Positions 1 through 7,876 of a DNA stretch of 23,563 nucleotides are shown one piece after another. The stretch spans positions 1 through 23,563 of the forward strand of contig CAZWUO010000034.1 of the NCBI GenBank assembly GCA_964636675.1. The letters are read 5' to 3'. The DNA is from JALUUH01 sp964636675. GTDB lineage: Bacteria; Pseudomonadota; Gammaproteobacteria; S012-40. The first letter of the stretch is position 1. Every line of letters begins with the position of its first letter. The notes below the pieces were generated by a model. The model had not been told where the DNA came from. It did no database searches and saw nothing but the letters and a program-made list of their open reading frames with translations. The position numbers were made by a program, and so were the translations under genes.

Positions 1-923
1 GGGCAGGGCATGTGCGTGCAACTTGCGTTGCGGGAAACCTTTAACCGCCGCGCGGCACCCATCAAGATGGTATTAGCAACCCCGACGGCGACCACTACCA
101 CCACGATAAAAATCACGATATACGTCATCATTTCATGAAAACGCACCATTTGCACAATTCCCGGCAATAGCTGTTGCCAGGTCAACACCTCAAAACCAAC
201 ACCTAATTCAGCAGTCAACTGGGCCGCGATGTTGCCCGCCAGTTTGCGCTCATCGATGCGCACTGCCCACTCGGTAATCTGTCCCCACAGGGAGTACAGC
301 TCTTGCGCCGCAGCTAATGGAATGAAAACATGGCCGGCATCAATCATATCGATACCACTGTTATAAAGTCCCACCACCGTGTAACGATCCGCAGCCAACG
401 AGCCATCCCTCGCCTGGGTCACTAACACGGCCTGATCTCCCACTTGTAAGCCTGCCCTGGCCGCAAGATTGTCGCCTAATAGGATGGTGTTTTCATCGTC
501 GCTCTGTAGATACCGACCGACAATAATGGCCTTGGCAATCGTAGTAACTTTTGGTTCGAGATCAGGGTCAATGCCAATCACTTTAACCCCACGTGCCTCT
601 TTATCACCGCTTAACAAAGCTTTGTCTTCGATGCGCGGGGCAATCGCAACAACCTGCTGCAAATCATTCAGTCGCGCCTGCACAACAGGGTCATGGGCCA
701 TGGAAAGATAGAGCACCTTATCCTTATGGAAGCCAGTTTTGTGGATTTTCAAATGACCAGTCAGATAACGGGTATTGTTTTCAATGGTCTGCTCGTTCAT
801 GCCATCGATAAAACCCCAGACGAAGATCAATGCCGCCAAACCAACGGTAATAGCGATAATGGTATTGGCGGAACGGCGTCGATTACGCAGCACATTACGC
901 CAGGCTAAATGAAGTAACTTCAT
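1..923 (-). CDS. ABC transporter permease, FtsX/LolE type (3' end outside window or disrupted)
   Basis: Inner-membrane permease that would pair with the ATPase directly upstream to move lipoproteins or lipids, or to drive an envelope process. The ATG at 923-921 overlaps the ATPase stop as ATGA, so the two are translationally coupled. The N-terminus is basic (NVLRNRRRSANT), followed by TM1 at about residues 19-40, a long periplasmic MacB-PCD-like domain at about 45-260, and TM2 at about 265-288 ending in VANTILM. That is the usual FtsX-permease order. After residue 288 the family normally continues ERTREFG-like, but here it reads GAARRLKVSRNASC to the window edge. The last 60 nt may therefore be foreign sequence or a frameshift. 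TM3 and TM4 are not seen. The family call is firm; the substrate is unknown. Confidence 0.85.
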   Translation of the reverse strand, partial: MKLLHLAWRNVLRNRRRSANTIIAITVGLAALIFVWGFIDGMNEQTIENNTRYLTGHLKIHKTGFHKDKVLYLSMAHDPVVQARLNDLQQVVAIAPRIEDKALLSGDKEARGVKVIGIDPDLEPKVTTIAKAIIVGRYLQSDDENTILLGDNLAARAGLQVGDQAVLVTQARDGSLAADRYTVVGLYNSGIDMIDAGHVFIPLAAAQELYSLWGQITEWAVRIDERKLAGNIAAQLTAELGVGFEVLTWQQLLPGIVQMVRFHEMMTYIVIFIVVVVVAVGVANTILMGAARRLKVSRNASCTHMPC

Positions 924-1606
924 GGGCTTTTTTCATCCGCTACAATGCGCCCATCCTTGAGCCGCACCACGCGCCGCGCACGTTCGATGACCATCGGATC
1001 GTGGCTGGAGAAAACGAAAGTAATACCGCGTATGGTGTTCAAATCACGCATCAGGTCAAGCAGGGCTGCCCCGGTGCTTGAATCGAGATTGGCCGTCGGT
1101 TCATCGGCCAGCACAATAATCGGTTGCGCGACGATTGCGCGCGCAACGGCTACGCGCTGCTGCTGTCCACCCGAGAGCTGGGCGGGACGACGATGTTCCA
1201 AACCTTCTAACCCGACTTCGCGCAACATGTGCATGGCGTGTTCACGCCGTTCTGCATCATTAACACCTTGCAGCAGCATGACGTACTCCACATTCTCCAA
1301 TGCGCTGAGTACCGGAATCAGGTTGTATTCCTGAAAAATAAAACCGAGTTTTTGCAAACGCAAACGCGAGAGTTCATGTCTCGAGAGTTGGCCAATCTCC
1401 TGCCCTTCTATCCAGATTTTACCACTGCTAGGTGTATCAAGAGCACCGATCAAGTTGAGCAAAGTCGTTTTACCCGAACCTGACGGCCCTACCAACGCGG
1501 TAAATTCACCTTTGTTTATCTTGAGATCAATGTTGCCGAGAGCATCGACGAAAAGATTGTCTTGTTGGTAGCGTTTGCAAACCTGTTCGATCTGAACAAT
1601 AGGCAT
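920..1606 (-). CDS. ABC transporter ATPase, LolD/MacB class
   Basis: Cytoplasmic ATPase subunit, 228 aa. Walker A is GPSGSGKTT at about residues 40-48, the signature LSGGQQQRVA at 144-153, Walker B IIVLADEP at 163-170, and the H-loop SSHD near 200. Single-domain ATPases of this class drive LolCDE, MacB or FtsX-type permeases. I chose the ATG at 1606 because GGAGAAG lies 5 nt upstream; an in-frame start six codons earlier has no such site. The stop overlaps the permease start by 4 nt. The LolA-like gene just upstream suggests a complete lipoprotein- or lipid-handling unit. Whether it is the housekeeping LolD or a dedicated paralogue cannot be decided here; the lipid-enzyme neighbours favour a dedicated one. 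Confidence 0.92.
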   Translation of the reverse strand: MPIVQIEQVCKRYQQDNLFVDALGNIDLKINKGEFTALVGPSGSGKTTLLNLIGALDTPSSGKIWIEGQEIGQLSRHELSRLRLQKLGFIFQEYNLIPVLSALENVEYVMLLQGVNDAERREHAMHMLREVGLEGLEHRRPAQLSGGQQQRVAVARAIVAQPIIVLADEPTANLDSSTGAALLDLMRDLNTIRGITFVFSSHDPMVIERARRVVRLKDGRIVADEKSP

Positions 1607-1670
1607 GGTGTATCTTCTCCACATTTACGAGTGATACAAATTTTTAAGATCACAAACCGACCGGTTACTC

Positions 1671-2444
1671 TTAGCGTCCGCGCAAATTACGCAAAGTAAA
1701 AATTTTCGGAGAAATCGGTCGATCAAATGTGACCTCATCCAAGCGAATCACCGTCGAGTTCTCAGGTTTGTCCGTCGATCGCATCTCCCAACGAATAGGG
1801 ACTTTTCGACCATCCATGTCGCGCACTTCGGAGAATGTCAGTGACTTAATCAACCGATCCCGTTCATCGTAGTACGCAAAACTCAAGGGCATCAGATCAC
1901 TCTGGCGCACGCGATAAATAAGCTTGCCCCAGACCACGGGCGCATTCGGTTTGGGAATGGACTTGATGCGATAAACCGGTTCACCATTAATCTTTTCCTC
2001 GGCGACGAGTTCATGTGTATAGTCATCAATCATGCTACTCTCTTTCACCAAGTCGTCATTGGTGAAATCGGAACCCATCCAGGCTTGCAACATCATCGAA
2101 GGCGGTACTTTAACCGTGCGCTCCACTTTCGGTAGATAATTCCACATTTCATCCTTGATCCGAAGTGATGCTACACCTGCTTCCTTGGCCGGTGAACGGA
2201 TGTTAATAAAACTTTTGTCGGGTCGCTGCATCCACACCTGCAAGACGAGTGTACGTTGCCAATAAGGCGTGGTAATCGTCATTGCATAACGACCCTGACT
2301 GGTATTACCCCACAGCCGTTGCTCCACTTGCGCGACAATGGCGCGTGCATCCGGCGCCTCGGCCAATACCCATCCGGTCGCCACCATCCAGGTAATCACG
2401 CCACTGCCTAGCAATATCTTTCTACTCATTTTCCGACAAATCAA
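1671..2444 (-). CDS. Outer membrane lipoprotein-sorting protein (LolA-like)
   Basis: Periplasmic protein of about 257 aa with an N-terminal signal peptide (basic start, then a hydrophobic run to about residue 28, AEAPDA at the cleavage region). The body matches the LolA-like family annotated as outer membrane lipoprotein-sorting protein. Typical stretches are GVASLRIKDEMWNYLPK and MGSDFTNDDLVKESS, followed by predicted beta strands to the C-terminus. The fold binds acyl chains in a hydrophobic half-barrel. It sits 64 nt upstream of the ATPase/permease pair, so it may carry their substrate across the periplasm. Start choice: a TTG at 2444 has AGGAGG 10 nt upstream; the ATG at 2429 has only a weak site. 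Both keep the signal peptide. Confidence 0.85.
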   Translation of the reverse strand: MICRKMSRKILLGSGVITWMVATGWVLAEAPDARAIVAQVEQRLWGNTSQGRYAMTITTPYWQRTLVLQVWMQRPDKSFINIRSPAKEAGVASLRIKDEMWNYLPKVERTVKVPPSMMLQAWMGSDFTNDDLVKESSMIDDYTHELVAEEKINGEPVYRIKSIPKPNAPVVWGKLIYRVRQSDLMPLSFAYYDERDRLIKSLTFSEVRDMDGRKVPIRWEMRSTDKPENSTVIRLDEVTFDRPISPKIFTLRNLRGR

Positions 2445-2488
2445 TATTGTTTTGCCTCCTACCGATTTGAGTTTCTAGCCAATATTAG

Positions 2489-2503
2489 TGATAATTGTTT
2501 TCA
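2489..2503. promoter_or_regulatory. Weak Fur-box-like dyad
   Basis: TGATAATTGTTTTCA is an imperfect dyad (TGATAAT / GTTTTCA). A 19-nt reading starting at GATAAT matches the Fur consensus at about 12 of 19 positions. It lies in the 109-nt AT-rich gap upstream of the LolA-like gene. A chance match is quite possible. Confidence 0.2.
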
Positions 2504-2535
2504 TAAATTATTCATTCCATTTCAAAGTATAGAAC

Positions 2536-2554
2536 ATAGGTGAAACCTATAGGT
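2536..2554. repeat. Short hairpin at the 3' end of the lycopene-cyclase-domain gene
   Basis: ATAGGT-GAA-ACCTAT forms a perfect 6-bp stem with a 3-nt loop, and the adjoining ACCTATAGGT is itself palindromic. It directly follows the stop of the upstream gene on the minus strand. No T-run follows, so it is not a classic intrinsic terminator; it may mark the mRNA end or be incidental. Confidence 0.35.
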
Positions 2555-3255
2555 TAGTCCGCTTTACGCAGTTTTTTCCACGTAAAATGTTCATAAACCC
2601 CTGACCAATACATGCCAAAACCAATCGCAAACAATAGCTCTTCGATGGGCATAAACCAGATGGTAATGCCAGACAAAACTTCCATATTCCACACCCGATC
2701 GATATAACCCGGCGCAGTCCACTCCAGTCCGGCCAAAAAGATTGCGTAATAAATTAAAAACAATAGGCCGCCAATCCAGGTTTTACGTTTTAAATCCGGC
2801 CGGCAAAGCATGGTTGCCCAGGCCCCTGCGAACATCGCGAGAATGGAGGGGTAGATAGGGTTCCACGGCAAAAAATAGAGCACAATAAAAACCACAAAAG
2901 GTGTAGCAAGCGCTTTGTAGTGGTGACGATGCAGATCGTGCTCGCGCACACAGTCATCCACCGCCTGAGGGACTTTCTGACTTAACAGATTGTAAAATAC
3001 CGAACCAATTCCACCAATTCCGAAACAGAAAATCAGGCTCTCGATGTCGAAGCCCGTATTCTCCGCCAAATCAAATAGGCTCGGCGGCATCCAGTACTCG
3101 GGAACAAAGATTGGCTCGGTCAAACCAAACGGTGTAGTGAAAATACTCGCCCATAACATCGCTCGCCGCTGGGCAGGAAACCGCCAATAAATGAAGCCCC
3201 AGGGAATCAAAAATGCGCTAGCCCAAAGCAGCCAGATATATTGATCAGACATCAT
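2554..3255 (-). CDS. Lycopene cyclase domain-containing membrane protein
   Basis: Polytopic inner-membrane protein of about 233 aa with six to seven hydrophobic segments. It has the hallmark of the heterodimeric-type lycopene cyclase domain (CrtYc/CrtYd, TIGR03462-like): a conserved P-x-E-E motif, here PIEELLF at about residues 203-209, in the penultimate helix, plus FTTPFGLTEP near the N-terminus. Characterised members cyclise the psi end groups of lycopene. This protein carries two repeats' worth of helices in one chain, but no other carotenoid gene is nearby, so its substrate is uncertain. The ATG at 3255 follows a GAGAGAGA purine tract; a TTG 13 codons upstream is less likely. It sits between a patatin-like lipase and a LolA-like protein, suggesting a role in membrane isoprenoids. 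Confidence 0.8.
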   Translation of the reverse strand: MMSDQYIWLLWASAFLIPWGFIYWRFPAQRRAMLWASIFTTPFGLTEPIFVPEYWMPPSLFDLAENTGFDIESLIFCFGIGGIGSVFYNLLSQKVPQAVDDCVREHDLHRHHYKALATPFVVFIVLYFLPWNPIYPSILAMFAGAWATMLCRPDLKRKTWIGGLLFLIYYAIFLAGLEWTAPGYIDRVWNMEVLSGITIWFMPIEELLFAIGFGMYWSGVYEHFTWKKLRKAD

Positions 3256-3337
3256 TTTTCTCTCTCTATTAGATCCAACAACCGGTAAAATCAATCAATA
3301 TGCGTGAAGCATTATTTTGTTCCAAGTTACTTCACCC

Positions 3338-4291
3338 TCAAAAGCTCTCCGCAATCTTATTTTCAGCATAAGGATTCAACAATTCGCTGCTCGCAAGAGT
3401 ACCCAGTTTTTTTGGATTTGTTTGTAATATTTCGATATGCGGCCCCAACAACGCCTCAGTCTGCTGCTGAGCACTGATTTGCACTTCCACTCCGCCCTTA
3501 CTCAACGGCCAAACAAGCTCCGGTAAATTCGGTTCCACAACCAATACCGGAATACCACAACCACAACGACAACGATGAAAAGCAAGCGGTTGATTACTTA
3601 AATACCAAGGACGATTGCGGTATAACAATAAATTAAGAATTTCTACCAGTGACCAGGGTTTTTGCAAGGCATTTTGTAAGCTTTTTGGCCCTTCGCTGTT
3701 ACCTGCTACATGATGCACAATCAAGGCATCTAGATGATGCCGACAACAAATCGCTTCGGGAGAAGACAACTCAATCGTCGCACCATCGCAAAACAGTTCT
3801 CCTGCAACGTTCACAGGACGATACAACACCGGCATGGCTGCACTGGCCATAATCCGCGGTGCCAAATCACCCGTCGAAAACAGCGTTTTGGTACCTTGCG
3901 TTAAGTTGGTTGCAAGACTATAAAAGGGTATTCGACAAGTCTCAAAAGTTGGCGCAGAAAGATTGCGACGAATAAACTCAATCGCAGCTTTGTTATCCGA
4001 CAAACCGGTATAACCACGCCCCCTATGCACCAACATCTGCCAAAAAAGTCGCCACCACGAATCGGGAGTCCAGTATTTCCTGGTCTGAACTTGCGCGATG
4101 GTCTTTTCCCATGTCCGAATATCGCTACCACTGGCATAAATTCCACCCACTAAGGCACCGGCGCTACAACCTGCGATGGCACCGATCTCGATGCCCAGTT
4201 TTTCTAAGGCAAGCAAAAACCCCGTGTGGGCAAACACGCCACGACCTCCACCAGAACTCAATACTACCCCCACTTTCATCTTCTTTCTCAT
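3338..4291 (-). CDS. Patatin-like phospholipase family protein
   Basis: Predicted serine acyl-hydrolase, about 317 aa. The oxyanion-hole motif GGGRG is at residues 14-18, the nucleophile elbow GCSAG at 41-45 (Ser43), and the second member of the dyad DGA at 169-171 (Asp169). That gives the complete Ser-Asp catalytic dyad of the patatin/RssA family. There is no signal peptide, so it is likely cytosolic or membrane-associated. An unusual Cys-rich stretch, RCRCGCGIP, lies near residue 240. The start is ambiguous: AGAGG is only 2 nt from the ATG at 4291 and 14 nt from the ATG at 4279. It lies 19 nt downstream of a methyltransferase gene. Action on acyl chains of phospholipids is an inference from family and context. 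Confidence 0.88.
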   Translation of the reverse strand: MRKKMKVGVVLSSGGGRGVFAHTGFLLALEKLGIEIGAIAGCSAGALVGGIYASGSDIRTWEKTIAQVQTRKYWTPDSWWRLFWQMLVHRGRGYTGLSDNKAAIEFIRRNLSAPTFETCRIPFYSLATNLTQGTKTLFSTGDLAPRIMASAAMPVLYRPVNVAGELFCDGATIELSSPEAICCRHHLDALIVHHVAGNSEGPKSLQNALQKPWSLVEILNLLLYRNRPWYLSNQPLAFHRCRCGCGIPVLVVEPNLPELVWPLSKGGVEVQISAQQQTEALLGPHIEILQTNPKKLGTLASSELLNPYAENKIAESF

Positions 4292-4310
4292 CACCTCTTT
4301 AGTATTGTTT

Positions 4311-4961
4311 TTAGTAACTACTCAACTTACATTTTTTACACGCTGTTGCGGTCATCATTCCCCAAAACCAGTTAATTTTGTAACTATCAATTTTTATCTC
4401 AGAAAACCCTGATGACAAAAGAAGTTTATAAAACTCTCTTTTTTTATATGTTTTACAATGCGCTTTATTAAACATTTTAAGAAACAGATTATATATTTTT
4501 GAAATCATGTAGTCATCGCACCAATCGGTGATCACTACGCTTCCTGTTGGTTTTAGGACTCGCATCATCTCCTGAAGAGCCACCAACGGTTGGCGAATGT
4601 AGTGGAACATATTGCACGCCACAATGACATCAAACTGATCATCTTCAAACGGCAAATTTTCCGCCCAGCTCTGCTCGATATGAACCTTTTTTGATAATCG
4701 TTTTTTGGCAATATCGAGCATCTCCTGAGTAGGATCAATACCTGCCAAAATAACATCGGGATATTTATTTTCTAAAGCAGCCAATAAAATGCCGGTACCA
4801 CAGCCAATATCAAGCACATGCTCTCCTGCGTGTAACTCAAGTCTTTGCAAGGTCTCCCGCAGCGTTGTCGCAACATAAAAACTCCACCGCTCATCATATT
4901 CCTGTGCCAACTGAGCATACTCTTTTTGCACAGAATTTTGGTAATCACTTTTCATAACCAT
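4311..4961 (-). CDS. Class I SAM-dependent methyltransferase
   Basis: Protein of 216 aa with a Rossmann-type methyltransferase core. Motif I is VLDIGCGTG at residues 49-57, an acidic end of beta2 is seen in AGIDPTQEM, motif II is FDVIVACNMFHY, and the post-core strand VVITDWCDD follows MRVLKPTGSV. It belongs to the methyltransferase-11 group, which methylates small molecules including quinones, lipids and phosphoethanolamine headgroups; the sequence does not settle which. The ATG at 4961 overlaps the 3' end of the cardiolipin-synthase-like gene by 10 nt, indicating coupling. The C-terminus is Lys/Cys-rich and the 3' part is AT-rich compared with its neighbours. A lipid or isoprenoid substrate would fit the context. 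Confidence 0.85.
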   Translation of the reverse strand: MVMKSDYQNSVQKEYAQLAQEYDERWSFYVATTLRETLQRLELHAGEHVLDIGCGTGILLAALENKYPDVILAGIDPTQEMLDIAKKRLSKKVHIEQSWAENLPFEDDQFDVIVACNMFHYIRQPLVALQEMMRVLKPTGSVVITDWCDDYMISKIYNLFLKMFNKAHCKTYKKREFYKLLLSSGFSEIKIDSYKINWFWGMMTATACKKCKLSSY

Positions 4962-6070
4962 CGCCTAACACTCCATCCCAAAAATTCAGCCAGTCGCGGC
5001 AACCAACGACGCTGCCGCCAACGGGTGGCACATATTGCCGAAGCCTCAGTTAAATCGGCATCAAACTGAGTTTGCAAGCGCCTACAAAATTCTGGATCGC
5101 GACTGATTAAGTTCAGCTCATAATTCTGAAACAAACTGCGATAGTCGAGATTAGCGGTACCCAGTGTTGCCCATTCGCCATCTGCAATCGCAATCTTAGC
5201 GTGCAGCATTCTGGGCAAGTATTCATAAATTTTTACCCCAGCATCGAGTAAATGCGCATACACCGCATTCGCCGCCCAACGCGCTAAGCGCACATCGCTG
5301 GTGCGCGGTACTAATAGGCGCACCTCAACCCCTCTCTCTACCGCTGCAAGCAAAGTCTTTTGGGTGTGGTGATCGGGCACAAAATAAGGCGTTGTCAGAC
5401 AAACCTGACGTTTAGCACTCCCTAAAAAATCGGCATAAATACAGGCAAGCCGACGCCGACAAGAGCGACTCTGGTTGGGCACCAGTGTGGTACTGGCCTG
5501 CGTATCTTCTGTGGGCAAGCGATGCCGGTCGCCGCGCCAAAATGCATCGAATAACTCACTCGCTTGACGGGCTAACATTCCTTGAAAAGAGGCGTGGGTA
5601 TCACGCCAACGTGTAATACCAAAGTGGTGTTGTGAACTTTGGCGATGAATATTGAATCCACCCAAAAAGGCAGTTTCATCATCGACTACTAATAGTTTAC
5701 GATGATCGCGCCGGTTATAACGCAGCGGTGCTCGCCAGTACCAGCGATGAAAATGCCGCACCTCTACACCCGCGGCTGCAAGTAGCGGCCCCAGGGTACG
5801 GTAAAATTGAAACAATGAACCCAGCGCATCTACCAATAGACGAACCTCAACGCCTGCTTGTGCCTTGGCAGATAAAGCTTGAGCAAAGCGCTGACCCACC
5901 TCATCATCGGCAAAGATATAGGTCTCCATCCACACCGTTTTTTTTGCACTACCAATTGTTGCTAGCATCGCCGCAAACAAGTCATCACCTTCGGTATAAA
6001 GTTCAATAAAATCATCTGACACATTTGATTTTGGTAAGGGATTGCATGTACACGATTCGAGCATTATCAT
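4952..6070 (-). CDS. clsB: Cardiolipin synthase / phospholipase D family protein (ClsB-like)
   Basis: Protein of 372 aa with two phospholipase-D HKD motifs: HRKLLVVDD at residues 123-131 followed by GGFN, and HAKIAIADG at 290-298 followed by LGTANLD. Both catalytic His/Lys pairs are intact. There are no N-terminal transmembrane helices, which matches ClsB rather than ClsA (ClsA has two). ClsB makes cardiolipin and can transfer phosphatidyl groups to other alcohols, at the cytoplasmic face of the inner membrane. The ATG at 6070 overlaps the stop of a short upstream frame as ATGA, and the stop overlaps the methyltransferase start by 10 nt. ClsB-like assignment rests on length and missing helices; a different PLD-type transferase cannot be excluded. 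Confidence 0.88.
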   Translation of the reverse strand: MIMLESCTCNPLPKSNVSDDFIELYTEGDDLFAAMLATIGSAKKTVWMETYIFADDEVGQRFAQALSAKAQAGVEVRLLVDALGSLFQFYRTLGPLLAAAGVEVRHFHRWYWRAPLRYNRRDHRKLLVVDDETAFLGGFNIHRQSSQHHFGITRWRDTHASFQGMLARQASELFDAFWRGDRHRLPTEDTQASTTLVPNQSRSCRRRLACIYADFLGSAKRQVCLTTPYFVPDHHTQKTLLAAVERGVEVRLLVPRTSDVRLARWAANAVYAHLLDAGVKIYEYLPRMLHAKIAIADGEWATLGTANLDYRSLFQNYELNLISRDPEFCRRLQTQFDADLTEASAICATRWRQRRWLPRLAEFLGWSVRRWL

Positions 6071-6398
6071 CGCACCCGAAAATCTAATCTAAAATGACGC
6101 ATCAGCGTAGTCAATTCATCGTTACGGGTAATGATTCCTCTTAATGTTAATACCTTATTCACAACCATCAACCGATGATGGCGAAGACCAAACTCATCGG
6201 CACCATCTCCAAATAAAGAGCCGACTCAAAACGACTGAGGATAAAGCGCCACAGGCTTTCACCGCCCACCCCTAAATCATGCCTGAATTCATACCAGTAG
6301 ATAACCGTAGTCACCGGGTGCAATACCAGGATACCGATCACAGCACCTATCAATGTGTGAAGCGCAAGCACTCGACTTTTTTTTGCAAACAGTTTCAC
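6067..6398 (-). pseudogene. Small membrane protein gene broken by a frameshift, or two coupled mini-ORFs
   Basis: A GTG at 6398, with AGGAAAGAA just upstream, opens a 76-codon frame: basic N-terminus, a membrane segment at about residues 10-28 (ALHTLIGAVIGILVLHPV), and a second hydrophobic segment near the end. It stops at TGA 6170-6168. A different frame runs without stop from 6171 to 6067, reading LMVVNKVLTLRGIITRNDEL and on for 34 codons. It ends in a TGA overlapping the ClsB start as ATGA. A -1 shift near 6171 joins the two into one protein of about 110 aa. The TGATG at 6170-6166 would also permit reinitiation. The architecture recalls the N-terminal membrane part of some sensor proteins, but I do not recognise the family. 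Confidence 0.55.
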
Positions 6399-6463
6399 TC
6401 TTCTTTCCTGAGTAAATTATTCATTCGGCCAATCATTTCAACTCTTTGCTAAATTCTACCTGC

Positions 6464-7597
6464 TCAATCACGATCACAACATTCCCCGCGACACCAGATA
6501 CAATGACAATCGATATGATCACAGGTCTCATCTTTACGCCGACTTATGTAGCGCCGTCTCGCCCATGGCCCCAGTAGACGCTTGGGCCATGAAGCTTGAT
6601 ATTGTTGGCGCAGTGATTTGCGCAAATCTGGCTTGCCAAGCTGATGCCGCAAAAACCAGCTATAACCGCGATTCCCCGACAAACTAAACAGTGCCCGATT
6701 AACAATCGAGGTATCCATTTGTGGTTTCAGATCACGTTGCCAAAGCGTATCATAATTTTCACCCGTCAACAGACTCTGCGCCGCCAATACCCCAGACGAT
6801 ATCGCTAAGCGCATGCCGAAACCCCATAAGGTATCTTGAAAACCCGCTTGCTCACCGACCAGGGGATGAGCGCCACTATAGGCGCTGGACGGAATACGAA
6901 AATTACCACTGCCGCCATGAGGCTGAGGATCTTTCATCTCCAGTCCAAGCAGATTTTCAAACGCTTCTATAGTTCGTTTTACATAGATTTTTTCCTGTTT
7001 AAAACCGGAAAACATGCAGCTTTTGACCGTGCCTCGGCCCGCCATCACGAGCAAATAAGCGTAACCTTGGGGTGCGAGTTCGTCGTCACAAATCACCCAG
7101 TAACCGTCGGCCATAGCGGTTTCAAAATGGTAACCTACCGCGATAGCATCGGCGGCGCGCGGACCTGCTGCGAGAATGCCCTCATCGGCCATCTGGCGCA
7201 GACGACTCTTAAACCGCACCTCTACCCCGAGGGATTCCACTTGTTTTAACAATGCGCTATCGAGCGTACCAGGGCCGGGGCCACGTTCGATCAGATAAAA
7301 AAGCGGCTCGGCACTATTGATCTCATAAGCATTGCGGGCGTGGTCAAAAGCAGTACCCTTATGCCCCGGCATGGCATTAAACGCCGTGGTAATGCCCTGT
7401 CTTTGCAACACACTCAACACATCTTCCTCGGTGGTCCAGTTTTCTATTCCCTGAAAATCACGCGCAAAACGATGACCTACTTCTTTTTGCATTTCATGCA
7501 CGACGACCTGCCGTCCGGCACGCGCCAAGGTAATCGCTGCGGCTAACCCAGCAGGACCTGCACCGGCTATTTCGACGGCTGGATTAGCGTGGCTCAT
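6464..7597 (-). CDS. FAD-dependent oxidoreductase, geranylgeranyl reductase-like, with Cys-rich tail
   Basis: Protein of 377 aa. The N-terminal dinucleotide-binding motif GAGPAG is at residues 12-17. A C-terminal flavin-contact region, LVGEQAGFQDTLWGFGMRLA, matches the GDxxGFxxPxxGxGI-like motif of geranylgeranyl reductases and related isoprenoid or lipid oxidoreductases. That family reduces or oxidises hydrophobic polyprenyl or hydroxylated substrates with a tightly bound FAD. The last 20 residues are strikingly Cys-rich: Cys359, 364, 366, 369, 373 and 374, with His and Asp between them. They could hold a metal or Fe-S centre. The ATG at 7597 has GGAGG at good spacing. It sits at the head of the lipid gene group, 15 nt after a membrane microprotein gene. 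The substrate is unknown. Confidence 0.82.
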   Translation of the reverse strand: MSHANPAVEIAGAGPAGLAAAITLARAGRQVVVHEMQKEVGHRFARDFQGIENWTTEEDVLSVLQRQGITTAFNAMPGHKGTAFDHARNAYEINSAEPLFYLIERGPGPGTLDSALLKQVESLGVEVRFKSRLRQMADEGILAAGPRAADAIAVGYHFETAMADGYWVICDDELAPQGYAYLLVMAGRGTVKSCMFSGFKQEKIYVKRTIEAFENLLGLEMKDPQPHGGSGNFRIPSSAYSGAHPLVGEQAGFQDTLWGFGMRLAISSGVLAAQSLLTGENYDTLWQRDLKPQMDTSIVNRALFSLSGNRGYSWFLRHQLGKPDLRKSLRQQYQASWPKRLLGPWARRRYISRRKDETCDHIDCHCIWCRGECCDRD

Positions 7598-7612
7598 TAA
7601 AAACCTCCGCGT

Positions 7613-7720
7613 TTAGTTATCATCGTCTGATTTTTTGTGTCCGCCGTGCATGAAAGCCATCATCACGACACAACACAATACTAATAAAATGATTAACCAA
7701 TTTGCGACAAACCATTCCAT
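7613..7720 (-). CDS. 35-aa membrane microprotein with HGGH tail (DUF2933-like)
   Basis: An ATG at 7720 with GAGGAG 8 nt upstream opens a 35-codon frame. It encodes one hydrophobic helix (about residues 4-24), then MHGGHKKSDDDN. The helix followed by an F-M-H-G-G-H end resembles the C-terminal part of DUF2933 small membrane proteins, which often sit near metal-handling and cytochrome genes. It is 15 nt upstream of the FAD oxidoreductase. The strong ribosome site and coherent topology support a real gene. The function is unknown; weak metal binding by the His/Met cluster is an inference. Confidence 0.65.
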   Translation of the reverse strand: MEWFVANWLIILLVLCCVVMMAFMHGGHKKSDDDN

Positions 7721-7876
7721 ATCTATTTCTCCTCTTAACAACCTGACTACCCATTCAACACATCAACTTACCACCGACTAAAACCTCTGCCTCTTACAAA
7801 CCATTGTTACGGTAACTTTCGCAGCATACACATAGAGATCGAGGTCTTAGCCGCTAGGTAAAATAGCAACAACCAT

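Noticed and set aside
4952..6070. ClsA-type cardiolipin synthase
   Set aside because: The protein has both HKD motifs but lacks the two N-terminal membrane helices of ClsA; ClsB-like fits better.
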